DNA of 64,000 nt from Strongylocentrotus purpuratus (GCF_000002235.5 NW_022145596.1:3523352-3587351); one strand, 5' to 3'. Positions 51,001 through 63,138 are shown, counted from the first letter of the stretch. The notes: a model not told the origin generated them from the letters alone. Made by a program: numbers and translations.

Positions 51001-51563
51001 CCCTTCGAACTTGGTATCAGCGTTGGGGGAAGGGGGATGCTCGTGTATATTACATTCCGGGGAAGTCTGGAGTAAAATCGCACTGTGCATGAATAATAAT
51101 GATTACCTAATAGAGTTTTTGACAAAGGAGAGCAGCGTTATGCTGCGAGTTGTACAAAATAGTCAAAATTGATAGAAAATCTTAATTTCCATTAGTGCTC
51201 CATATTGCAATCTAACGAGCGTTACGGAGATAATTATAAAGCCATAATTGCGGAAATGCTGGAATGTACATGTGGGTCCAAATACCGTCCAATATTAACC
51301 TTGACATGACCAAATGGCCCGCCGGAAGGAGACAACAGGATAGATAGAGGTGGTCATGCGAGATGAAATTGTCTTCCTTATCGTTACTTCGGATGCATGC
51401 ATTGCTTGATAATACGTTAGGGTCCATGACAGTAGGTCCATTCCATGTACCAAGCTGGAGATCGAAAGGAGGAAATGCAAGTATGGGCTAATGGTTGGCC
51501 GCTAGTCAAGCGTTACATCTCCCCCAGATGTTTCAATTTTTGTTTCATTCTCTCTCCACAACT

Positions 51564-51609
<46 letters not shown>

Positions 51610-52540
51610 ATTTACTCCTCTCTCATTTTATCCCGAAGTCCGGTCTACATCGAACGCTTCCTCAGTAGGTTCAGAAGTTCATGTTGTATCTTAACCTGAT
51701 ACGAAGCAATAAAAGTACGACCAGAATTTTGTACTATAGTTGAATTTGAAACCATCACCCCCAAAAAGCATTATCATTGATTGTATGCAATGTTCGGATA
51801 CCATCAGGTTTAATATGAAACAATTTCCGATGCAATTCATTTCATTTATCTAAAAGACAGTGTAAAGACCAATGTACATGTATACATTTAAAGATGCAAC
51901 TGCACGCCGTTATATTTGGAATGGTTCATGTCTACACTCTTGTTGCAATGATACTCTTTATACTTGACACCTTTTGATAATAAACGCAAGGATTTCGAAA
52001 TGATAATACTTGCATGATCAATGATATTTTTTACCCTCGAAGGGCTATCTAGACCAGTTATGTATTTAGCTCATGGTCACCGATTATTAAGTAGAAATGG
52101 GCTTGGATACAATACCCCTTTTCTCTTTAAATATCCTACGAGGCTTCTATTTTTCGATAACATAATATGTGATTATGGTATTTGGACTCCGTTGCGTTGG
52201 GAGGTAAACTGTCTTAAATATCTATTTATGGAAGTATTAACATTAAAGGGACTTCTTGACCTGGATGAAACAATGAAATATTAATAACTTGAGCTGTCTT
52301 TATAATCAGGTTTCACTGTATTTCTGGGAGCTGATAATATGGCTTCTTTGTAGTTGTATCGGTAAACAATTTTGACCTTTAAACATGTACAGTATATATC
52401 TAAAAACAAAATATCTACCTTATGCCATTTCGGAGGGGAAATACAATAAAAATATCACTGACTGTAATACTTTAGAAATTTGAAATGTTGTTTTAGCAAT
52501 CGGATGAGAGGAAAAATACTTCTTTTTTTTTTAAAGTCGA
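48070..52540. other. Mostly unique intergenic or intronic DNA
   Basis: C runs near 49208-49218, 50799-50810 and 50940-50950. No supported exon or TIR element. Confidence 0.5.
51567..51606. repeat. (CT)n microsatellite
   Basis: Pure CT for about 40 bp. Confidence 0.9.
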
Positions 52541-52919
52541 CCTGAAACAAAAGATGTGTGGTCTTCCAGGTCTTTGTGCTGGTTCGGTCCTTGTCTTTAT
52601 CAAGTGTCGTTTGACTAATCAGAATAGCGACAAACTAGCCAATTAAGATACCTTCTTTCAAAGCATCAGGATTACTGTTGTCTTTGAGTTAGGAGATATT
52701 CATCACCAAACTCGGACAAAAAGTGACAACGACCGAAGTTACCGCCCCGTCCAAGATTTAATTACCTTGAGGAACGTGAGGATACAAACCCCCATACCTG
52801 TCTCATCTCAGTCAGTCAGAAACCAGGCTGTAGCTAATTGAGTTGATAGGGATATAACAAGCAAACAACGGTATTTAATTGGTCTCCGATTTTGAGTGGG
52901 TCTGGGGTATGTCTTGGCT

Positions 52920-53060
52920 TAAAGCTCGGCCGGCGGGCTTGGCGGACACGGGGACGCGTGTCCGGAGGATCAACGGCGTATGCCGCTAATTAAGATAATT
53001 AGCGGACTCTCTCGATCGCGTGGGGATGACTAACGGTCTATTGATGGATGGACGGCTTGA
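52920..53060. promoter_or_regulatory. CpG-rich patch with paired homeodomain-type palindrome (candidate enhancer or promoter)
   Basis: CCGCTAATTA-AGA-TAATTAGCGG at 52983-53005 is a perfect 10+3+10 inverted repeat carrying two TAATTA homeodomain cores. A second inverted repeat, CGGACAC...GTGTCCG (52943-52964), lies about 20 bp upstream. The patch is strikingly GC/CpG-rich in AT-rich DNA and has no ORF. It lies about 2.9 kb upstream of the GPCR exon. Role inferred. Confidence 0.4.
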
Positions 53061-53929
53061 AATGCCAAATCCAATGTCATAAACTCGTTATGAATGGCAT
53101 CCAGTCATCGCTCGGTATCTAACCCGAAATAGAGGCATGTTATGACTGGAGGAAAATAGTGAGAGAAAAACAGTGATGAGAGACAGAGGAATCAAAGGTA
53201 GGGAGATCGTGAAAGTGAGATCATTGATGACGAGGATCAAAGTGGGATGAGATTGCCGTCTGACTCTGACTCTGATGGGGATATAATGAGAAGATGAAAA
53301 GTTGAAGGGTTGAGAAATAAGGGACGGGAGAGAAAACCCGTTTCATTTTTGGTGCATTACTCATGAAGGTCTGAGCAATGATGGTTATTCGAGTGAATCT
53401 ATGATGAGAACAATAATTATTGCAAATAAAGCAGAAATGAATGCTGCTCGCGTGCTTCAAACATGTCAGTTAAATTTCTATTGTGACACATCTGGAGATG
53501 AAGGAACCTCCTTTTTTAGAAGATCCAAAATCCATTATGATTAACAGTTTATCCATAATTTTATCACGAAATGACATCATCTTGTATCCCCCTCCTCAAC
53601 CCTCCCCCTCTCTCTCTCTCTCTTCATAGATGCCGTTCTGTATTTATGAGATACGTGACTTCCTTTCGTAGGAACATCTTATGATAATTATAATGTTAGC
53701 CCATTCTTCCTTTTTTCGCCTCTCTCACAGTCCATATAATTATATTCGTTTATATCTGAGATTAATAATTTTGGGAATGCAAAGCACAAAATCAATACCT
53801 CGATGTAGATGCGTGCTAACCCGAAGGCAAAGCTACAGGCAAAATATTTTTTCGTGAGTGTGCTAATAAAATAATAATATCACTCGTGCTGTTATGAAGC
53901 TTTTCGGAGCCGAAAATTTACATAAAAGG

Positions 53930-54340
53930 ATACATCGACGCTTCTTTGTGGCGCTGACTCACCATCAGCATTTTGATCACCACTTTCTCATCGCAACAAT
54001 ATTCGCACTCAAATCGATACGCCCGAACGCCGTGAATTGATAGTCGCTTTTGAAGGTGTTACTCCAATTTTCCATATTTCTTCGCGATTAAATGTATTTT
54101 CAGTTTTTACTCATTTGTATTGTCAGCAGGGTGCAACTACCCGAGGTGTAAATTTGAAGCATTTTGTATCGCGAACAAAGCTCGTTATGAAGAGCAGTTT
54201 GTAGATACATCGCACCAGCGGCATTTGTCGTCTGCTCTCCGATAAACGCGCGGGCTTTAGCCAGAAAATGGCGCCAAATTGCGAATCACGGCCAGACCAG
54301 AATGATGTCAAGGTTTGAAGGGATAAGGTCGCCTTCATTA
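53930..54340. other. CpG-richer unique segment without a recognised gene
   Basis: Contains GCGCCATTTT-type and CGCGCGTTTATCGG-type words and a 71-codon minus-strand ORF (54123-54338) with no recognised domain. It could be a promoter or 5' exon of the GPCR gene 1.6 kb downstream; not supported further. Confidence 0.2.
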
Positions 54341-55898
54341 TTGTTCTAATCCTTCATCTCCTTCTCATCATTGCACTCTAATGATCAAATCCCTGATAAT
54401 AGCTCCAGGCGATCATTCTCTTAAAAAAGATTGGCATGTGGCGTAATAATCTCTTCTCATTGCTCTATGAACTTGATTCTTGGTAAAATCAAACCAGCGT
54501 GGAGGTTATAAATTGTTACGTCTAAAAGTGTAACTTATTTTGCTTCTTGTAAGAATCTTAACCATGGTGAACCAGAACTTTGCCCCAAAACGAATAAACT
54601 GATACAATGTAGTTGTCATTCGTTAGCACATTTAAAATGTTTAATTATATCGTATCTCTTACATGTAATCACCTGATCCCAAAATGTAATTATTCATCTG
54701 GTCTTTTATCATACTTTTTTGTAACGGTATCACCTTGTTTAAAGGTTTAATGAATTAGATTAACAATATCAAGGCTAAGCGATTTGAGAGAAAAATTGAG
54801 TCAAACTATGGGAAAGTTAAAGCAAAATGTTGGTGTTTCAAACAAAATGCGGAAGAGATCACGAAGGTCACGTGATCAAAATATTCCAAGCACTTTGTGT
54901 TATTACCCACAACATTATAAAGAAAACATAAACAGAGAACAATGCAGATTACGCGTTTTTAATATCACAAGACGCGTGCCTTTTAATTTCAGCAGAAATA
55001 TACAGTTGCCTTATCCCTTCAATGTCCATAGATATTTACAATATGAACAGATGGTCAGATGTTATACAATATCGTCGGTTCTTGCTCGTATCAATCATGC
55101 TGTATTCATAATCCGGGGCATGCATAACGGCATCGAAAACAACGACATTCAAAGTGTTTTATACCGGTAACACAGTAGTGATATCTACTCAACCCCATGA
55201 CCAGCGTTTGTGAACGAATGATTGATAACTTATATCCTTTAAGTGCGAATCCAAGTTCATTCGTGATTAATGCTGGTCCGTTTTTTGAATAGTAAATCAT
55301 GTTTCGAGACCTTTCAAGGGAATTGTCAGATTTTGAACTCCGAACGAGGACATCCAGAACGTCGGGTATACCTACCAGGTATACCTACCAGGTCGCTTTG
55401 GCTGTGTGTCTGGGAATTTTATCGACTTATTCTTATCATGACCCGCGCAATAAAGTGAATTGATGTTTATGGTCTAGCCGTTGCCCATGATAATATTAGC
55501 AGGTAGTAAGGTTTCGAAAAGTACTACCACTCTGTTACACCATCTTAGTAGGTCCATGGTTACACTTTTTCAAAGTGATCATAAGTGAGTCAAAAAATTG
55601 TCTTTTGATTCACTGTTGTACCCTCATAATTCCAAAGGCATGGGTACAAGCGTTCGCATTTTGGACACAAAGTTTAACTCGATGATACGTAGGAACACTC
55701 CTTGATTTCTCACGCATTTTCCAAATGTTGCTTTGTGCCTTTGTGGTTACATCAAACAGAACTACTCTTCCATGTCTCATGAGATTGACCATAATTTAAA
55801 CGCAATAAATCGTAATATGCAATTCTGCACGAACTCAAACAAATATTACAATACCCAGGATTGACATAATGACTTTTTTTTCCCTCCATATCTTTCAG

Positions 55899-56972
55899 AC
55901 GGAGACAGCATTCACCATGTCAGGAGAGGTTAACACAACAGATGAGACCGGAAGTGGTGGTGGTAAGGACTTCCGGTTCACCGATTACAACCAGCGACTG
56001 GTCCTGGCCATCACTTTCATCGTCATCTCCGTCGTCGGTTCGATCGGCAACAGCATTGTCATTGCTGCTGTTGCCATGTCTCGGAAACTTCGGACGGCCA
56101 CCAACGTCTTCGTGGTCAGTCTGGCCATCGCTGACCTCCTCACCAACCTTTTCCTCCCTTGGAACGTGATTGCCTTGTTGAATGAAGACCGAGAGCAATG
56201 GCCGATGGAGGAATCACTATGTGTCATGGCCGCCATCATTCTCTACACGTGCGTTGGTTCCAGTGTCTACAGCCTGGCTGCGATAGGTCTCAATCGCTTC
56301 GTGTTGATCACTCAACCTATACACGTGTATCACCACTACTACTCCAAGGTCAGAATGGGCATAATGGTCATGTTCACATGGGTCATTCCTCTGTTCCTGT
56401 CCCTCTTGCCGCTCATCTTCGGTCTCGGACAGCTCGGATACGACGCCAAGTACGGTACATGCACTCACAAGACTTCACATCCGCTGTCTGATTACTACAG
56501 CTTGACCCAAGCCGTCATCATCTACCCGATTCCTCTGACAGTCATCCTGGTGTCTTACGTCGCCATCTACGTGCACGTCCGTGCTCACACGAAGACCATC
56601 ACAGAGATTCAAGACACCTCAGAATCCTCCTCATCAACGCACAAACCCAAAAGGCGTGAAAGTACGGCACGACGATCGATCAGCAAACGTCAGGTCGAAA
56701 TCACCAAGAACCTCTTTTATGTCGTCTGCGCGTTTGTCCTTTGCATCACGCCATATTGTGCTAGCTTGGTGATTCCTGGTTCTGAGTCGTTCATCCCATG
56801 GGCAGGGGCCATCATCCTTATGAACGCTTGCATAAATCCTGTCATCTATGCCACAAAACATCCGCACTTCAAGAAGGTGATGTTTGCAATCATCCGATGT
56901 AGGCTTTCTGCAATACCCGAACCAAGCTCAGACTGTTTACGCGCGCAAGGTCAACCAATACCATCAAGATGA
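55899..56972 (+). CDS. Rhodopsin-class (class A) G-protein-coupled receptor, single coding exon; Tre1/moody/GPR84/melatonin-receptor-like
   Basis: A seven-transmembrane plasma-membrane receptor that would signal through heterotrimeric G proteins; the ligand cannot be read from sequence. I place the start at the ATG at 55917 (351 aa): it has an ACC Kozak context and lies 18 nt after a pyrimidine-rich acceptor (AG at 55897-55898). An upstream in-frame ATG at 55869 falls inside that intron tract. Residues: N-glycosylation sequon NTT at 6-8; TM1 about 27-53 with GN at 44-45; TM2 62-88 with LAIAD at 69-73; Cys102 and Cys182 for the extracellular disulfide; TM3 ending in NRF (126-128) where most receptors have DRY; basic, Ser-rich third loop about 222-262; TM6 260-285 with CITPY, lacking the usual CWxP Trp; TM7 with NPVIY (307-311); short tail. 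The NRF/NRY form is known in Tre1, moody, GPR84 and melatonin receptors, so the subgroup is inferred. The exon is much GC-richer than its surroundings. At least one 5' UTR exon must lie upstream. Confidence 0.93.
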   Translation, partial: TETAFTMSGEVNTTDETGSGGGKDFRFTDYNQRLVLAITFIVISVVGSIGNSIVIAAVAMSRKLRTATNVFVVSLAIADLLTNLFLPWNVIALLNEDREQWPMEESLCVMAAIILYTCVGSSVYSLAAIGLNRFVLITQPIHVYHHYYSKVRMGIMVMFTWVIPLFLSLLPLIFGLGQLGYDAKYGTCTHKTSHPLSDYYSLTQAVIIYPIPLTVILVSYVAIYVHVRAHTKTITEIQDTSESSSSTHKPKRRESTARRSISKRQVEITKNLFYVVCAFVLCITPYCASLVIPGSESFIPWAGAIILMNACINPVIYATKHPHFKKVMFAIIRCRLSAIPEPSSDCLRAQGQPIPSR

Positions 56973-58203
56973 GCATCGACAAAACGACGCTGAACACTTG
57001 AGCTTACTTGCACATCTCAGGTTGTGATCCTGAACCCATCACGAAGTCGCAGAAGACTCCATTAATAACCATCCTCACTGGACAGGTGGAAATTGAACGT
57101 GCTTCACAAACAAACAAACAGCACAAGGAGATGGTTGCATCGGATGGGTTAACTTCATTCCGTGCCTGCCAAAGGTGAACGAAAGTTGTTACGTATCGAA
57201 AAACAGTTCCTGCCTTGTACGAGGCACGAGTCACTGAACTCCAGAGACTTGATTCGTCAACAAACTTGTTTGGGTGCCTTGACAAGTTCACGCTTTTTAT
57301 AAGAAGGACAGGTGCATCGACCGATGTCACAACAGCTTTGTAGTTGTGAAACCACGGAAGCTTGTAGAGAAAGATGGGAAAATGCGTAAGAAGTGAACAA
57401 ACTCGACATGACAGCGGACCAAATACCAGGGGAAGATTAGGTTTGCTTTTCGTCAGAAAGGAAGATGAAAGGGCATTGAAATCTCAAACCTTGTGTCACT
57501 CTTTGCGGATTAACAGAAATTAATCCGTTTCTGAAATGTCCGAGCTTAGAAGTGAAATCTTCGGTGGCAGTAGTAAAGTTCCGATGGTGAAGGCAGTCCT
57601 TTTGATGATGTCAAAGGACTAATTGATTATCATGTTTGTATACTGTCATATTAAGATTCACTGAAGGGAATTCTAATGGTAAAGTGGTGAATGTAAATAG
57701 TTTTATATTGCAATCACAATAACCATAATAATGCTGTATCAAAAAGGAATATCTACACAACTTTTGATTGAGAACAAAAACCTCATTTATATTTATTTGG
57801 CAATTTGTAATATTTTGTTATATCATTAGCAGACAGCTTAATATTTTGAGATGAAAAAGTAATTTGTCGTATCACAATTTTTATAAAATCAAACTTGTAA
57901 ACTTTTCTAAACATTAGGTCGTTTAGATCATAAATTGGAATTGCGATAACCCATGTAACCATACTTGTCACGCCATGTTATTTTTTTAAAATTATACTTT
58001 TTTTTATCGAACTTTTAAAGTCCATATTAAGGTTAATTAAACGAAAACAATGGCAAATCTTCCGTTGTATTGTGTCTATGAAGACATGTAGACTTAACAT
58101 TGAAAGCAAAGTCATGTTAAGAAAAAATAATTATATCTATACATGGATTTTCGTCGGTGAAAAAAGAGAGATAGAACGAGAGATAGAACGAGAGATAGAG
58201 AGG

Positions 58204-58234
<31 letters not shown>

Positions 58235-59680
58235 GGTAGCGAGAGGACGGTAATTTGTAAATGATTAATCTCCGAATATCCTTTGGTGCTATTTTACTTT
58301 ATTATAAATGGAATTGAAATGCTTCATGTTTGAAAATGTGCCTATTCTGAACGAATATGACAGCGTCATGTTTTTAGTCATTAATTTCATTGTTTCTTTT
58401 TGTTCTTCGCTTGGATGAAACATGTACAGTGTAAAAATGATTTTGTGTGCTCTTCAGTGTAATTTTCTGTATCATAGATGACTTAATTTATGTGATTACA
58501 AAAAAAATCATTAGATTATTCTAAAACGCAAGACAAATTATTTATGAAAGCAGATGTTTTATTTATAAGATTCTTAGTGGAAAGAATGTTTTGTGAAAGC
58601 AGCACTTTTTCATTGTTATATTATTCGAAATCAAATTTCGACTTGCAAGCAAAATATGAAAAAGGTTATGTCCACAAAAATCGTTCCTATTTCGGAATCA
58701 AGTTATATCTTTGCAAGCAAAGTTTCAAACTTTATAAGACCATTATTGACAGAGATTGAGTTGTCTTCATACTACACCTGGGTTGGAATGATGATCATGT
58801 TTTAATGACGTTATAAAAATAACGATATGTACTAAGTTCTTTCAAACAACCAATGTTCCTTACAACGAAACAAACCAGTTAAGATAATTATACTAGGGTA
58901 TGGTTAGTATTTTTTCTCATTTCAATTAAGTTTCACTAATAGCAATAGCACTAAGTAACATATATGTAAAACTTTAGAATGCTCATGAATTCGAAAAGGA
59001 TCAAGATAATCTTTTTTCTTTTTTAATAACGCCCATCATAATTATCTTTAATTGTAATTTTAACGTTAAACGGGGATATGCAGAAAATAAACATATTTCG
59101 AGAATTAACGATAATTGGAAATTCAACATTTTTAGTGAGTATTCTTTATATTAATACGTTTGTTTCTATTTGTTAAAATGTCATAGCTTAGAAAATTTGC
59201 TATCGATCATCGAATACTACCTAATTAATACCAATTAATGTTGCTATTTGATTGAAAGTTATAAAATAAGTCCGACCTGATAACCCATCTAGCAAACTAT
59301 CGGTTATTAGTCGCAATGTCATGAATGTAGTCGTTTCTTGTACTTTTGAAATTTGTAGTGAGGTGTTTGTGTAATGTTTTCATTCTGCAACTTGTAAATG
59401 ATCTAGGTGTGAGACTAGTCACTGGACACACGTTTTTGATTGCTATTGAGTGATATGATATCACACAACTTGTGGATTTTCATGAAATAATAAATCTGTG
59501 ATGAAATGAAGAATTTTAAAAGTGTTTGTTTTTGCTTTGTAGAGTATTTGGGGGTGGGGGAGTAAATTACAGTAAAACAACATCTTCCTGGATCTGGTTT
59601 CAAAGATCGTTTCATCATCTTCACCGAATGAGATGTGTAATTTAGAATGGAATTGCAGAGAAAGGAAAGTAAAGAAAGAA
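56973..59680. other. GPCR 3' flank, probable 3' UTR then AT-rich DNA
   Basis: The first ~450 bp keep a higher GC content than the rest, as expected for 3' UTR sequence. No canonical AATAAA was seen close to the stop, so the transcript end is not defined. Confidence 0.4.
58160..58236. repeat. (GA)n purine tract with AGATAGAACG units
   Basis: Three AGAGATAGAACG units leading into pure GA. Possibly within the GPCR 3' UTR region. Confidence 0.85.
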
Positions 59681-59685
59681 AGAGA

Positions 59686-59730
59686 GTAAGAGGGGAGAGA
59701 GAAAGTAGCAGACAGGGAACTATATCGAGA

Positions 59731-59769
<39 letters not shown>

Positions 59770-59812
59770 AGAGAAAGAGAGAGTAAGTGAGAGAGAGAGA
59801 GAGAGAGAGAGA
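59686..59812. repeat. (GA)n purine tract
   Basis: Two pure GA runs separated by AGTAAG interruptions. Confidence 0.9.
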
Positions 59813-59943
59813 ACTGGGATTACAGATGGTTGGCCAAGGCGATGTAAGTGTTAAATATGCAAACTAGGAAAATAATTATGAAAGAGATAAACAAAGAAAT
59901 AATTCTGAAGAAGAAAAAAAGAGCCCTGATCAAGGCAAAACAT

Positions 59944-60442
59944 AATACTGCTTTTCTCTTCTTGGTATCCGTGTGCATGGAATTTTCCGTGTCTTCATTT
60001 TTTCCGGGAAATATGAGATTAGGGCGTCGGAAATAAAATGTAGGACCTCGTAGATACCTGAGGTCAAGGGGATAAGAAAAGTACACACCGACCTAACATG
60101 ATTTTAAAACATCTTTGACTTTTTGGATCACGTTCGCACGATCACATTCACATAAATTAATAAACACTAAACAAAAAATACATACGAAAGATATCATAGG
60201 AATGGCACGAATGAGACTTTGTTTAGTGCTCTTCAAAATTAATGTTGATTCATACGCAAACACCAACAAAACCATGATTATGGGTACATTAAAACGAACA
60301 AAACAATTCCCAAGAATTAAACATTACTATATAAAATTCAAACGATTCCAACTCCACACTCGGATTAAGACGTGCCATAATATCTCAAACGAAATGAGAG
60401 AAAAAAAGTAGATACGAACAAAATTATATGAACGGGAAAGAA
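59944..60442. repeat. Tandem duplication near 60 kb, unit 1 (499 bp)
   Basis: ATACTGCTTTTCTCTTCTTG starts a unit repeated 499 bp downstream; shared blocks include GTCGGAAATAAAATGTAGGA and GACGTGCCATAATATCTCAA. Divergence is higher than in the 39.6-kb duplication, so it is older. Confidence 0.8.
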
Positions 60443-60964
60443 ATACTGCTTTTCCTTTTTTTTTTTATTCGTGTGCATGGAAACTGCCTTCTTTCTTCAT
60501 TTTTCAGGAAAGTATGGGATTATGACGTCGGAAATAAAATGTAGGAATTCGGAAATATCCGAGGTCAAGGGTATTAGAAATGTATGCACCAACCAAACAC
60601 GATTTTAAAACATGTGTGACGTTTTGGATCACGTTCACATAAATTAATTAAAACTAAACAAAAAAAATACATACGGAAGATATTATAGTAATGACACGAA
60701 CGGGACTTTGTTTAATGTGTTCTTCAAAATATACAAATTTTGATTCACACGTAATCAACAACAAAAATATAATTATATATATACAGTAGAAGGCTATGAC
60801 CAAAACAATTCCCAAGAATCCTCCATGATTTAAAACCGCATGCAGATTTAGTTTGTTTCTCGGATAAAAATTGCTTTTAGATATTCAAACGATTCCAGCT
60901 CTATACAATCGGATTTAGACGTGCCATAATATCTCAAACGAAATGAAGAAGAAAAAAAGTAGAT
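60443..60964. repeat. Tandem duplication near 60 kb, unit 2 (about 522 bp)
   Basis: Second copy of the 59.9-kb unit with small indels, including an extra block around 60790-60880 (AGGCTATGACC...GATAAAAATTGC) absent from unit 1. No ORF is conserved between the units. Confidence 0.8.
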
Positions 60965-61099
60965 TAGAAAAAATAGCAATGAGTCCATGCAGGGAGATAG
61001 TTTTCGTAGATGTAGTGACATGTAAACACATAATTAAATAGTATAATAATAATTTTTTAAAGAATTTATATCACTAATACGCCAATAAGAAGCGCTCAC

Positions 61100-61267
61100 A
61101 GCCGACACGCAGAGCTGTTCAGGGCTAAACATCTCCCGTTTGGCCCTAGCATGCGAGAGGTTCATATCTATCTGGTACACATCACTATAAACCTGGGTCG
61201 AGAGGGGCGAAATAGTGACGAGAGTGAAAATAAGAGATCCAAATATTGCTACGGATCGAGGATTCAT
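61100..61267 (-). CDS. Candidate first exon of a secreted peptide/prohormone precursor
   Basis: The ATG at 61267 opens 56 codons before a GTGAGC donor (61094-61099, phase 0). The N-terminus (MNPRSVAIFGSLIFTLVTIS) reads as a signal peptide: a short polar start, a hydrophobic core, then PLSTQ. A polar segment follows with an NLS sequon and a dibasic KR at residues 43-44, then EMFSPEQLCVSA with one Cys. A TATATA box lies at 61322-61328, about 55 bp upstream of the ATG. Reading past the donor gives 21 more low-complexity residues and a stop, which supports splicing. I do not recognise the mature peptide. A Cys-rich hormone with its remaining cysteines in the next exon is one possibility (an eclosion-hormone-like C-x3-C spacing could form across the junction), but no second exon was found. 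It could also be a chance ORF. Confidence 0.35.
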
Positions 61268-61321
61268 GATCGAGCTAAGTGGAATCAACCACCTTGGGTA
61301 ATTACCATTTAATGAGCAACC

Positions 61322-61328
61322 ATATATA
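61322..61328 (-). promoter_or_regulatory. TATA-box candidate for the secreted-peptide exon
   Basis: On the minus strand the sequence reads GGTTATATATGG. A start about 30 bp downstream (near 61295) would give a roughly 28-nt 5' UTR before the ATG at 61267. This fits a compact TATA promoter, but the surroundings are AT-rich and such matches arise by chance. Confidence 0.3.
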
Positions 61329-61797
61329 ACCTCATTTCCGAACAACTAATATTCTATAAGACAGTAAATCATTATCTTTAGTTGTCCGAGAGGAAATCTT
61401 CTGAGGAAGGACACCATGTATTTTGTATTAATTCAATTGTGAATTACTTTTGAAGACCATGGATTGGTGAAATTGCAGACCATGTTCTCCACGCCCTCTT
61501 CTAGAACAAAGTCCATCCTGGGCCCGGATGTGACCTCACTCTGTAGTTTCAATCATTTTTTTTTACAATTGAGAAAATTAAGCCCCAAAAAATAATGAAT
61601 AATAAAAACAAACAAACAATTGTGGTTCGGTGTATCATTTTGCTAGAGGAATTTTCGAAAGCTTTACAATTGTAATTATTTTATTGTTTATCATTGTGGA
61701 AACTTAAGAGTTCTATTCTCTCGTTATTCCAAGGGTGGCTTTTGCAAATCATTTAATCTGTTGGGTTGGGTTTATTCCTGAAGTTTCAAAGCGACTC

Positions 61798-61805
61798 TAT
61801 ATATA

Positions 61806-61856
<51 letters not shown>

Positions 61857-61880
61857 AAATATATATTAATTAAATATATA
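61798..61880. repeat. (CT)n flanked by (TA)n
   Basis: Pure CT core with TATATA on both sides, followed by an (AC)n run at 61900-61925. Confidence 0.9.
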
Positions 61881-62390
61881 TATATCGCCCTCTTTAATTC
61901 ACACACACTCACACACACACACACGCATTCTCTCCCCCTCTCACACTCTTTGTGTATTACCTTCTATTTGTCTATCATCGTCACTTCAATGTTATACAGC
62001 CTTCAATGACTAAGATTCTTCTTCTTTGCTTTTCCTGTTAAAAAAAGTCAGTTTCATTTGCGTAAAAGGATGACATTTGAGTGAAAACGTCCACATATCT
62101 GTAGTAAATGCAATTATCCGAGGATATAAACAAAACTTTAATTGAAATGAAAATATAATATTATGAAACCGAAAAAATAAACGCATGCTCTGATCATGTG
62201 AGTCGTTACATTTATTTAATGTTTCTTTTTCTTTTGCCTGTTATTTTGTTCTCTTTTTTATTCATAAATATTCTTATTCATCTATCTTTTGAAATTTCTA
62301 TTTTGTTCATTTTTTCATTTTGTTATTTTTTTTACTTGGGGGGGGGGAGGCTGCTCCTCTCTTTACATTTCTACGTTATCCACTGGACTA

Positions 62391-62520
62391 CCGGAGAGAG
62401 GGAGAGAGAGAGAGAGAGAGAGAGTGGGGGAAGGAGAAAAGAGAAAGCGATAAGATTGTGCATAATGAATGACAGAGGGAAAGAGAAAGAAAGAGAGAGA
62501 GAGAGAGAAAGAGAGAGGGG
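62391..62520. repeat. (GA)n purine tract preceded by a G10 run
   Basis: A G run at 62339-62348, then two GA blocks separated by unique sequence. Confidence 0.9.
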
Positions 62521-63017
62521 GCAGATATTTAAAAAAAAAGACGATGAAAGAAGATGACGCACTGCTATAATTAGTAGTTTAAATTCGCTGATGGGCATAC
62601 CAACAACTAGACTACCTGTTTGCAACATCCATTAATCATCTCATTCGTCAACTCATTCAGCTTAATGTCCACCATTTCTCATCCAAACTGGGAGGAGGAG
62701 GAGGAGAAGAAGGATGTGTCCCAGACATCCGTTCTTTGCTCAAGGTTCTGCTGATGATGTTAGCATTGTTCTAAACATGCACGCATATCCACCAAAAGTG
62801 TTTTTCAAATGTGCTTTTTAGACATTTTCCATTTTTTAGAGGAGTAAAACGGGTTACAAGTTGGAAAATGCCATATATAGTTTTGATGTTGTCTGGTTGT
62901 CATGTAATGTAAAGTGAATAGTTATTACGTCCCAAAGAAACAAAGTCTGACATTAATAGAGGAAAATAAATCAAAAACAGAAATCTGTTACGGAGAAGCG
63001 CTGGAGTATCAACATAC

Positions 63018-63138
63018 CTCTAAGGAGCTGCTTCTCGTTGTTGCTTAGATTATGCCACATTGTACATACAGAGTAAGATCATCCAGGAGACAGACCATGG
63101 AGTTACTAGCCCCAGACAGGACAGACAAATACAATGTC
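63018..63138 (-). CDS. Candidate initiating exon (MWHNLSNNEKQLLR...), product unknown
   Basis: On the minus strand a TATTCTGTCAG acceptor (AG at 63139-63140) is followed by about 78 nt with an in-frame stop, then ATG at 63060 and 14 codons (MWHNLSNNEKQLLR) plus one base, ending at a GTATGT donor (63012-63017). The polar, helix-prone composition and balanced GC differ from the AT-rich flanks. I do not recognise the protein. It could be an initiating exon of a gene continuing to lower coordinates, or a chance assembly of splice-like sites. Confidence 0.28.

Noticed and set aside
54784..55170. 128-codon basic ORF upstream of the GPCR
   Set aside because: No recognised domain, AT-rich codon use and no splice or promoter support; treated as chance, though it is the longest non-repeat ORF after the GPCR.
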